DNA of 64,000 bases, taken from positions 3,534,001 through 3,598,000 of the forward strand of contig VNWV01000002.1 of the NCBI GenBank assembly GCA_009801085.1. Reading direction: 5' to 3'. This document shows, piece after piece, positions 35,248 to 44,849 of this stretch (within the stretch, counting starts at the first letter, position 1; every line of letters begins with the position of its first letter). This DNA comes from Lasiodiplodia sp. COLG20. Lineage: Eukaryota; Ascomycota; Dothideomycetes; Botryosphaeriales; Botryosphaeriaceae. The position numbers and the translations under genes are program-made. Below the pieces are notes generated by a model. It saw only the letters and a list, made by a program, of their open reading frames with translations. It had not been told where the DNA came from and made no database searches.

Positions 35248-36462
35248 TTATCTATACAGGGCAAATCTAAGCCTCCACACCCGTATCGTCCCCAAAAGGC
35301 CCTCGGCAGGTAGGGGATAGCGGGGCCGCTCAGTGGATGGCGGGGCCTCTAGTAGAGGCGGTAGATGCAGCCTGAAAAGAGCCGACGGGGAGGGAAAGTG
35401 GGCCGACGGCGCCAAGCGCAGCTTTCTCCCGGCGCAGTGATAGTCGGACACGGAGCAGGATGTCGGTGCGTTCGCGGGGTATGGATTGATGTTGGCGTTG
35501 CACTGGGTGGAGTCTGCGGGGAACTTCGTGGGGGCTCCCGTAATGCCGATCCTTTCCTATACAGGCACTGGCTTGTAACCAGATGGGTCGTTTCTTTGCG
35601 TATTCTACATGTCAGATCAGTGAAGAGTGAAGCCATGAAATGTGCATGTCTTAGACCTGTGCTTACCTACCTCTTCAGAATCAGCCGCAAATTCTTTCAG
35701 AGCCTCCTGCCCATCTCCTCAATTTTCGTGCTTTCGAGCAACAGTCTTTCTCCCCAAGTTGCGAGAGATGCCAATCTACTGGTGAAGGACCAATCTTAGT
35801 GCTATCCAACAATTCCTTCCCACATGCTGGCACGTGACGATTTCGCGGTTCTCGCTGTGGGCGTGTACCGGCCATGCGTGCGAATGAAATAACCCGCATT
35901 GTAAGAATTAATTAATCAATGGGCCGTGAGGTATTAGAATCAATCTGCTCGCACATGCGCTTGACATGTGCTTGCAGTTCACGCGGGTAACGACGCGCTA
36001 TGCGGCGCGCTCACGCACGCGTCCCTTCCTCCTTTGATGCTGCACCAGGCGCGAGGACCCTGACTGCCTTCTTTGCACGCTCTGGACCCTGAATTCGACA
36101 AGCAGACCGTGCTTATAAGCGCATCTCATATCTCTTTCTCTCCTCTCTTCTTCACCACCCAGCGACGCAACTCTCAGTCCGTCCTGCATTCACTCCACAC
36201 ATTCAGTCATTCAGGTGGTTCACAAAGACAACTACCGCCTGCACAAGCATTCAACTCTCCCGGTGCTTTTTGACCAAGCATCCGTGAGTCTTTCTACCCT
36301 GACCCGCCTGGGCACAAGGCACACTTCAATTCAGCGTCGAACATGGCTCACACACTTGCTCACAGGTCAAGCCTCACTTTCCAAGCCCTTACGCCAACCG
36401 TAGCTTACGGCTATCTCTCATTGTGCAACCTCCTGAGCTCAACATCGTCACCTTTCATCACA
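35248..36462. other. Divergent promoter region between ADH and the Stc1-domain gene
   Basis: 1.2 kb between divergent start codons. Its right half (about 36050-36460) is C/T- and CA-rich, as in fungal 5' leaders. No gene recognised. Confidence 0.5.
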
Positions 36463-37620
36463 ATGGGTGGCTACTACAAGAATGCCGACATCACGGATGG
36501 AAGGTCTGTCGACATCTAACTCGCAGATGTCTCAATCGCCATTGCTGACAGTGTTCGCATTATAGCTTGAGGAACATCCGGCTCCCAGAGAAGTAGGTAT
36601 CCGATCTGCTGGCAAAAACCTGTACTAACTACAAGTGCCAACAGGATCCGCTGCTCCAAGTGCAGCAAGTTCAAAGCCCCATCAAACTTCGCGAAGAAGA
36701 GGCTCAACGAGCTCCGTGAGAAGATCCGCGACAACAAGGGCCCATTCACCATTCAGTGCACCGTTTGCACCCCTCAGCAAGTCACAGAGCTGACATGCTA
36801 CATGTGCGGAAAAGATAAAGGCCTTGAGGAATTCGCAAAGGCGCAGCGGAAGCAGCCTGACCATGCTGTATGATCTAAACGCTACCTATATGCATTCGTG
36901 TGGCTGACATTTGGAAACAGAAATGCAATGGCTGCATGAAGGAGCAGCTCGAGTTCGAGGCTGTAGAAGACAAGCATACGTATCATGGCGAGGTTCTCGG
37001 CAACTCGGACTCTGACGATGACGACGACTCCGACGACGACGAGTACAGTGGTTTCGGCGATGGCGCTTCAACTTTTGCGGAGTCTTGCTCTAGGACTGGC
37101 ACTGGAAATGTGATCGGCAGCTTCGATGACTTTTCAGTGGACGACTCGGCATCGACGGGTACCGGCCATGCCTGGACTCCGGTCGAAGACCGTTCTAGGG
37201 CTAGCGGCAGCAGGGCTGGTGCGAGCACTTATGGAGCCCGCACGTCGAGCTATGCTGCCTCCGTGTCGTCGTCGAACTCCACTGTCAAGAATGGCGGCTA
37301 CTCTCCTTGGGGAGGCAGCTTCGACCCCAAGAAGTACGGTCATCCTGGCTCCTCGGTTGCGGACTCAATGGAGACCAATAGGCCGTCAAGCAGCAAGAGC
37401 TCTGGCTGGGCCAAGGTCAAGGCATTCGTAAGTCTCGTTCGTTGTTGATCCAGCCCAGGCTCTAACATACATATAGAAGCAGGACCCTAAGCCCAAGAAA
37501 GAGGAAGAGGAAGAAGAAGAGGGTAACGTTTGGGGAGACGCAGACGAGGAGGAGTCCTCCAGTGATGAAGAATCGGATGATGAATACACTCTCAACAAGG
37601 GCAAGGCCCGCCATGCCTAA
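36463..37620 (+). CDS. Stc1-domain zinc-finger protein, five exons, 313 aa
   Basis: Exons 36463-36503, 36566-36592, 36645-36867, 36921-37427 and 37477-37620. The N-terminal 105 residues form an Stc1 domain (PF12898): four CxxC pairs (CSKC, CTVC, CYMC, CNGC), with SKFKAPSNFAKKRL between the first two and DKGLEEFAKAQR between the last two. The second and last splices are needed to complete the domain. In Schizosaccharomyces pombe, Stc1 is a tandem zinc-finger adaptor linking Ago1/RITS to the Clr4 H3K9 methyltransferase complex. The rest is Ser/Asp-rich, with an acidic run near residue 140 and an acidic tail ending in KGKARHA. Many Pezizomycotina proteins carry this domain in other settings, so a heterochromatin role is inference. 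Confidence 0.8.
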
Positions 37621-38442
37621 GTTTTGGGCAATCACCTCGATCTGCGATGCTCAGGGGCAGCCTTTGCGTTCTGCAAAGGAACTAATGAAAGATATTCTGG
37701 CGATACGGGCTGCGTCTGGCAGCTCATATTTCAACTAGCTGCGTTCTTTATTTTCGGTTTGGCAAGGGTTCAGATTCAAGCATTCCCAATTATTACAACT
37801 TGCTTTGGGAGAGGCAGCGGTTCGCGGAAACGAGGGAAAAGTCTTGAGCGGGTCGAAGGAGGGAAAGGAAAAGAAAAGCATTCACTATCAGCTGGCCAGA
37901 TGAAGATGGGCTACAGCGCTTTGGGTTAGTTATTCTTTATGATGAAAATATGCCGATCAAGCTGCTGAATCAACTTCTCGAACAATGTTTGGTGCCATTT
38001 CCGGCGGCTGCCCGTGTGGCCTTGCTGTCCAGTGACTGGTTCCATGCTTCTTCTCAATGAATTCGCATTAACTTTGTGACAAATGGCTCGATGAAAGATC
38101 CAAATTTTAACAGAGTGTTTTTGGCATGATGTTCGTTTGTGTGTTCAGTCTTCGTGCAATGTATGGATTATCTGGGCTGTTGGGAATCGATCGACGACTT
38201 GCTTGCCGTTTTGGTCAAAGTGGGAAAGCGCGTCCCGAATTTGCCATCTGACTTCGCGTCGGCGCTAGCGCGTATTATCGGCTTGGTCGCCTCCGCCGCA
38301 GCTTTACGACCCGCAGTTTCACAGCACCTCTCTTCCGCGTCGCCTCTCTTCCTTGCTGGCTTCACCTTTTCTCGTCTTTCGTCAGCTAGCTTTGACCGCT
38401 CATCTGCACTGCGCTCGCAGCTGCCCCCACCCCCGTCTCACA
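37621..38442. other. Intergenic stretch upstream of RAD7
   Basis: 822 bp between two plus-strand genes. The last 200 bp are C/T-rich and probably the RAD7 leader. No gene seen. Confidence 0.5.
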
Positions 38443-40548
38443 ATGTAAGCCAGCCTGATTCATTCCCGCCGAACCCCGACTGACACACGGCAGGTCGAAC
38501 AGACGCTCAAATGCCAACCGCATCCGCGGCCCGTACGTGCAAATCTCCCTTGCCAGCCGCATGAAGCTGGCATGATCGCTTTCCGAGAAATTGTTCTCAC
38601 TTCATCGTGCAGGAACTCGGCTTTGACGGATTTCTTAGCTGTAGGTGCTTTCGCTCTCGTGCATCGTTTGCATGAGCGTAGATCACGTTACTAACCTCCG
38701 CAGGCGAACAACATTTCCGCTAACCAGATTCGCGACGATTACGAGCGCCGCCGCGAGCAAGCCGCGAGGGAGGCCCAGAACTCCGCACCACAGACACCCG
38801 ATGCTGGCTCCAGCTCGAACAACGATGCTCAGGATGAGGTCGAGGTCGAGGCGGGCCCTTCTTCCACCTCCACCAGGAAGCGCAAAGCTAGCGAGATAGC
38901 TGCAGAGGCAAAGAACCTGGCCAAGATCAAGAAGAGTAAGGCTTTCCAAAGAAGGAAGGCCCAGCGGAAGGCCCAGGCTGGAGACAGTGACTCAGACTAC
39001 GACGACGCTCTTGCGAGGGACATGTACAAGAAAGCGCAGCCGCCGCCTGGCCAGCTCGAGAATTGCGAGATCTGCAACAAGAGGTTCACCGTCACACCAT
39101 ACAGCAAGACCGGTCCCGACGGAGGCCTGTTGTGCACACCCTGCGGCAAAGAGCTTGCTGCCGAGGCTGGTCCGTCGAAGAAGCAGAAGAAGCCCGCTGG
39201 TCAGACGCGCCGCCGCAAGCTCGAAAGTGACCGTATGGACGCAACATACAAGCCTCAGGGAGCCAAGACACTTGAACAACTTTGCATCGAGAAGGTTGCG
39301 AAGCACCACAATGATATCGACGAATTCGGTGACCTTCCCGAGAACGTTCTGGAGAGGATTGCTGAGATCTTCTCCAAGAAACGTGTTCTCACCCCGCGCA
39401 CGCTGAAACTCTTCCTACGCTCCGACCTTGACAGCGTTGCCGTTCATGACGCAGCATACCTCGAGACTGAGGACTACAACGAGCTCTTCGCCAACGTTCC
39501 GCACATCCAGAAAGTCATCTTCCGAAATGCTTGCCAGTTCAAGGACGAGAACATCGAGTACATGCTCGACAAGTGCAAGAATATCCAGTACCTGCAACTC
39601 TACGCCTCAAACCTGGTCACCAACGACGTGTGGCACCAGCTCTTCAAGCGCCAGGGACAGAAGCTGCAGGATGTTAAGCTCCAATGGCTTGATGCGGCAT
39701 TTGATGACGATGTTGTGAAGACCATGGTCAAGTCTGCCCCCAATCTCGTCCGCCTCAAACTGAAGCTTTGCCGCCGCATCACCTCAAAGTCCATCGATTA
39801 CATTGCCAAACTCAAGAATCTTCGTCACCTTTCACTCCAGACGTCCGCAGAGGTTCCATGTGAGCGTGTTGTGAACCTGATTGGTTGCGTTGGTGCGGAA
39901 TTGGAGACGCTCTCACTTGAGCACTTTCTGGATGCGAATGACGATGTTCTTGACGCCATCCACAATCAGTGCAGGAACCTTTGCAAGCTTCGCTTCTCCG
40001 AGAATGACTACTGCTCCGATGGCGGCTTCGCTGCTCTGTTCACGGACTGGGATAATCCGCCGCTCCGCATTGTCGACTTCAACAGTACTCGAGATGTCGA
40101 CAATTCGAACCCCAATGGGCCTAAGGAGGCCATCGGCCTTGCGTCAGACGGCTTTCAAGCACTCATGGACCATTCTGGTCAAAAGCTCCAGTCTTTGAAC
40201 ATTGCCTCGTGCCGCCATATCTCACACCAAGCCTTCATGAACGTGTTCGATGGCCAGAAAATCTACCCAGAACTCAAGACCATCGATATCTCCTTCTGCA
40301 GCACTGTCGATACAGTCGTCGTCGCTGGGATATTCAAATCATGCCCCAACCTGGAGCGCCTGGTTAGTTTCGGCAATTTCAGCGTCGAAGGAGTCGTTGT
40401 TCCCAAGGGAATCATTCTCATCGGCGTTCCGAAGGCTCTGGACACCATCGAGCAGGCTGGTATCACTGATTTCGATGTGGCGGTGGCGGCTTCGTTGATG
40501 GAGCCTCTGGAGCAGGCTTCGAACATGATGGTCGACGTGGGTGCTTAG
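38443..40548 (+). CDS. RAD7: Rad7, global-genome nucleotide excision repair LRR protein, four exons, 637 aa
   Basis: Exons 38443-38444, 38494-38532, 38613-38640 and 38704-40548. The start codon itself is split: AT, then a 49-nt intron beginning GTAAGC, then G. The joined product begins MSNRRSNANRIRGPNSALTD and continues FLAANNISANQIRDDYERRR, the conserved Rad7 opening. A zinc-ribbon-like block follows (CEIC ... CTPC, about residues 143-170), then Arg/Lys linkers, then leucine-rich repeats to the end (for example NIQYLQLYASNLV, LRHLSLQTSA, LKTIDISFCSTVD). Rad7 with Rad16 and Abf1 recognises damage in non-transcribed DNA and, through Elc1/Cul3, forms a ubiquitin ligase. Length fits the family. 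Confidence 0.93.
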
Positions 40549-41726
40549 TTAAGGACTCCGAGGCTCTGTCACGCGTGCCAATCTTTCAGCGTTCTTTGAT
40601 ACTGACATTTCTTCTACCGGAGAAACAATCCTTCAGCATGAAGCAACAATCATGGCGAAACGAAGCATGCGGACTTGCTAGCTAACTGGGAGGGACACGA
40701 GATACGGGGTCCTAGGCTGGCTCTTTTGCGGAATACCCGGAGGGACTATCATTTTGCTTGGGTTTCACGGAGTTTAAAAGGTGTAGCACAGATTGAGCGG
40801 TCATAAAAGCTAGCTCGTAAAAGCGCGTTCTCTACGTTGACAGCTGCACAGGTAGATGGTATGAGAGGTCAGGCTCGATAAGGTAGCTTAGTTTCATTAT
40901 TCCTGAACTTATTGCAACCAAGGTCTTGCGCGTGACTCCTATGCCCCTCTCAGGTCTTGTTTAAAAGCTTTGATGAGAGCAGAATCTTGAAAATTATTTG
41001 CTCCACGGGCCAAAAGCTCACATATGTCTAAGGAACCTCCCTAAGAATGCACAACACTGCCGCCTTTCGTTAAATTGTAACCGTCTACTTGGCACTAGAG
41101 AGGTTTGCGTAGAAATTGGGCTTGACATAAAGTCTGCGCAGTAGTGTTTTGCTACAATGCTGGTACTTGGAACTGCGACAATATGATGAAGGGAAGCATT
41201 GCCAGTCATGATGGATGGAAGGTAAAGCTTTTGACATTATAATACGGCGGGTAGCAAGCATGCACGACTTCCCTCAACCCCAGTACCCCTTTTTCATGAC
41301 TATCTGCGGCAGTAAGAGTGTGCTCCAAGGAACGTTTCATCAAGCCTTAGTATTGAAGCACCTTAGAGACTCCACGGTGAAGGGTCTTGTCTTCCACAAA
41401 ACTCAGGCTTTGGATTGTCGCTGAAATCTCAAAGCATAACAAATCCAGACCTTTGTGAAAAGCTTGCTCTATGAGTTTGGTCTCATTTGCGTTCTCTAAA
41501 GTTGGTAGTCATTGTTAAGCTGAGTATGGCACTCTTTCCATCGAGAACATTGATGCATCATATGCAATAGGACAAAGAGAACCATCGTGGAACAACGGCT
41601 TTGTTCAGCATTGTTCATGCTCAGCATCACGTCCAGACGTGTATATAGGAACTGCAATACTACGCTGCTACTCCTTCTCGCCCACACACCTCGGTTTTAC
41701 CCGAACGACGATCCACTACTTCGCGA
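40549..41726. other. Intergenic stretch
   Basis: About 1.2 kb between two plus-strand genes, AT-rich from 40850 on. No gene, tRNA or repeat recognised. Confidence 0.5.
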
Positions 41727-42290
41727 ATGCCTTTGTTCAGCCGCAAGGACAACAAGAACTCGACGAAGCACCGTTTCGGTATGAACCATCTCCGCCGCCT
41801 GTTCTCGACTCGTCGTGACCAGCCCGCGATGCAGGAACAGCAACCGCTCATGGCCTCGGAGGAGACCATCAACGTCCACCGCGACAACACCCTCGCTTCC
41901 CTCGAGGGCCGCGCCAGCCCCACCGCCAGCTACCGTTCCTCCGACGACTGGTACAACTGGATTGACCAGATTCACGAGGAGAAGAAGAAGGAGGAGGAGC
42001 AGCAGGAGCAGCCGCAAGGCTCCTCTGGCATTCTCCGCGCCTGCCTTTCTCCGTTGCAGCTCGACAAGCCGCTTCCGCCCTCGCCGCCTGTACCTCCGGT
42101 TCCGCCGAAGGACAGCAAGAACAACAACAACAAGCCTTTGCCGCCGACCCCGTCTCCGCCGCCGGTCCCGCCGAAGGACCCGCGCCGTCGTTACACCACG
42201 AAGCCGCTGCCGCCGCTGCCACTGTCGTACACCAAGCGCCCGCTGCCGCCGACGCCGCCGAAGCCGCAGGTTCCGCCGAAGGACTTTTGA
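41727..42290 (+). CDS. Small proline-rich protein with repeated class I SH3-ligand motifs, 187 aa
   Basis: A single exon. Residues 1-30 are basic (KHRFGMNHLRRLFSTRR), 60-95 hold a Ser-rich part, a short aromatic motif (DDWYNWIDQIHEEKKK) and a Glu/Gln run. The C-terminal half is an array: K/RPLPP followed by S, T or L and then P occurs at residues 114, 136, 159 and 171, and VPPKD at 125, 147 and 182. Each KPLPPxP fits +xxPxxP, the class I SH3-binding consensus. No signal peptide or membrane span is visible. I do not recognise a named family; a multivalent ligand for SH3 proteins (as in actin patch or polarity complexes) is inference. GC3-rich codon use supports real coding. Confidence 0.65.
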   Translation: MPLFSRKDNKNSTKHRFGMNHLRRLFSTRRDQPAMQEQQPLMASEETINVHRDNTLASLEGRASPTASYRSSDDWYNWIDQIHEEKKKEEEQQEQPQGSSGILRACLSPLQLDKPLPPSPPVPPVPPKDSKNNNNKPLPPTPSPPPVPPKDPRRRYTTKPLPPLPLSYTKRPLPPTPPKPQVPPKDF

Positions 42291-44849
42291 GTTCTGATGT
42301 TGGAGTGTTGCATGGAGGAGTGTTGGACTACGGTGACATTAAGCGTGAGTGAGACTGAGTGAGTGATTTTGACTGCTGACCGATAGCTATTCCTGGTGTG
42401 TGCGCGCGCTCATGATCTTTCAAATTTGCTACTGATAACCCCTTTGCCTGTTCGTGCTCATGATTGCCATTCTTGTTGCTGACTGATAGCTCTGAGCTGA
42501 CTGATAGCCATGGATGATTTGTGCTCATGATTAGCATTATTACTTGGTAGGACAATTTACTCTTTTTTCCTTTGATCTCGCTCTGGCCCCGTTGGTGATC
42601 TCTTTGTGTGCGCAATGAATTACTGATAATGTGCTCCAGTTGGAGCATTCATTTGATACTCGGAACTGTAGCAGAAACATGCTAATAAAAGCCTCATATA
42701 CGGGACAGGACAGAACAGTGTCTTTCTCGTGAGTTGGTCGAGGTCCCTCGGAACTGTAATCATCTGCAGCTAGCCGCATTGTGTCTTGAGTCACGCCGCA
42801 CAATATCTCGAGCTTGATATGATACATCCGGGTGTTTGCCGTGGGGGTGTGCACTACTTTGTTTTCTTGTGTGTTTCGGATACCTGTCCGTGTTCGTGAT
42901 GGGCGGCCGAAGCCATATCTAAAAGTGACTGTACAATTAATAGTCATATATTCGTGTCCGGACAATAGCCTCAACTACCATGTCGTTTCCGAGCACATGA
43001 CTTTATTTTTACATCAACACGAGAGTTCGGAGGTTCGTATTTTGCCTCAGGCAGAACCAAAAGATCTCTCCTTCCTCCGCCTCGGATCGATCGTAAGACG
43101 TCCCAGATCTCGTCTGGTGAGCCACGTATGCAGGTTTCGCGTGCTCTTCCGTACAGTAGCGTCCCAGATGACACGCGTCGCGTGGCAAGCGCAGCGGAAG
43201 TTCCGACAGGGGTTTCACATGCTGCAGGGCCAGATCAAGCTTTGCCCGGGCGCGCCACTAAGGAAGAAGGTTAAAAATGGAAGGGGGGCCTTTGGCGTTC
43301 AGCCTCAAAGATGATGACGACGACGACGATAACGAGAGGTAAACTACGAGATTGGCGCGAGAAGGCAGTTGTGGCAACATCCTTGCTGCGGCCACCTATT
43401 GTGCTTCGCCCGAGCTTGGTCGTCGGGAGGCCCGTGTGGCGCAGTATTCTCGCCTACATCCCTCCTTTTTTCTTTTTTGGCAGTAGTCATCGGAAAGCGG
43501 TGAAGGTGATTCTTTGTCTACCTCCGACGGGCGCTGCCGCATGATCTGTCCAGTATGCACGTAAAACGAGCACCCGGATCGCAGACGGACCAAGGGTGCG
43601 AGATAAAAAGGAAAAAAAGAGGGTATCGACTGACTTGCCTCTGCATTTTTACGGGGGCGACTCCAGAAGATCTACGATAAAGATAGTAACAAGCGTCAGT
43701 GCTCGCCCTTGAAGAATGTTTTCTGGCTTTGGCTCGGGCCAAGCGACGATTAAAGCGGAGCGAACGAGTGTTCAACAAAAGCTGAAGTTCTGTGACGAAC
43801 GGACGCCAGGGGTGGAGGATTTTGTGGGGCGCGGATTTGGATTTTGCCTGAAGCGGCTAGCGCGGGATGGGCGAAGCGTGGGGCAAGGGGCGATGGGCGA
43901 TGGACGAATCGAAGGAGCTGTTGGTCACACTGGTTTGGTTGGTCTGTGACACAGCCACAGGGAAAGAGAGCAGAGGCAGGAGGCACAGGCAACCACTTTT
44001 CGCAAGGGGCCAGGCCAGACTTCCAGAAGCCTGGTCGTAGCGGGAAGCGAAAAGCGCAGCACGCCACATGGTGTTATGTCAGGCGGGCAGTCAAAGCCTC
44101 CCAACGTTCTCGATCTTGTATCAGCATGGGATCCCAACTGCTCGTTGTCTTTGTTCGTGCGAGAGGGATTCTGACACAGAAGTGGCTGCGCCTGGCGACC
44201 ACTCACGTGCACGCGGTGCAAGTTGTGCTGATGACAGCGAGGCTGGAGGTGTAAGAGTGACGTATCTTCTTAGTCGTTTCTTCTGAATTTAGCGCCTGCT
44301 CGCGGTTGGCTGCTGGATGACGCGTTTCCCCGCTGTCATGCGCTTTATGCTTGGGCATCTGAGACACCCCACGACCACACGTGATACGTCGTGACCTTTG
44401 TTCCTTGGGGCTGCAATTACGGGGCACGGCGGGCGGCGGTGACCGGCAGGATGACTACGCGCTGCGGAAAATAGATGATGGTGGCGACATCTGGTGGGTG
44501 CATCAAACGTGGGACGGCCGAGCAAGAGTAGGGCGGCCTGGAAATAAGCTCTCAGCATTTCCGCGCGGGGGGGTTGCAGAGCAGTCTATTTGGCTGGTGG
44601 GTCGCATGTATAGGTACTCTGTTCTTGCGCTCCGCTGCATAATCGCTTGGCAGTCAGACACGGCAGCATGGCTCAGCAAAAGAAAAATAGCGCAACCGAG
44701 ACACGAACACCACCCTCTGTGGCTGGGGAAACCCATGCCGGCGGGAACGGTTTGCAATGCTGCGAAGAAACTCAAATGCTATCTCTTGAGAATGCACATG
44801 CACCCCCGTCTTATCGCCGTGCGTTGAGGTTGGCTTTGCGTGCATTTTC
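42291..44849. other. Convergent intergenic gap of 2.6 kb with a short repeat cluster
   Basis: Lies between two converging stop codons. At 42375-42532 it holds three copies of GCTGAC(C/T)GATAGC (42375, 42478, 42496) interleaved with three of GCTCATGAT (42408, 42456, 42523). The rest has short frames only. Unusually long for a convergent gap here. Confidence 0.55.
42375..42532. repeat. Interleaved short repeats, GCTGAYYGATAGC and GCTCATGAT units
   Basis: Three near-identical 13-mers and three 9-12-mers alternate within 158 bp just downstream of the proline-rich gene. They may lie in its 3' untranslated region. Confidence 0.7.
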
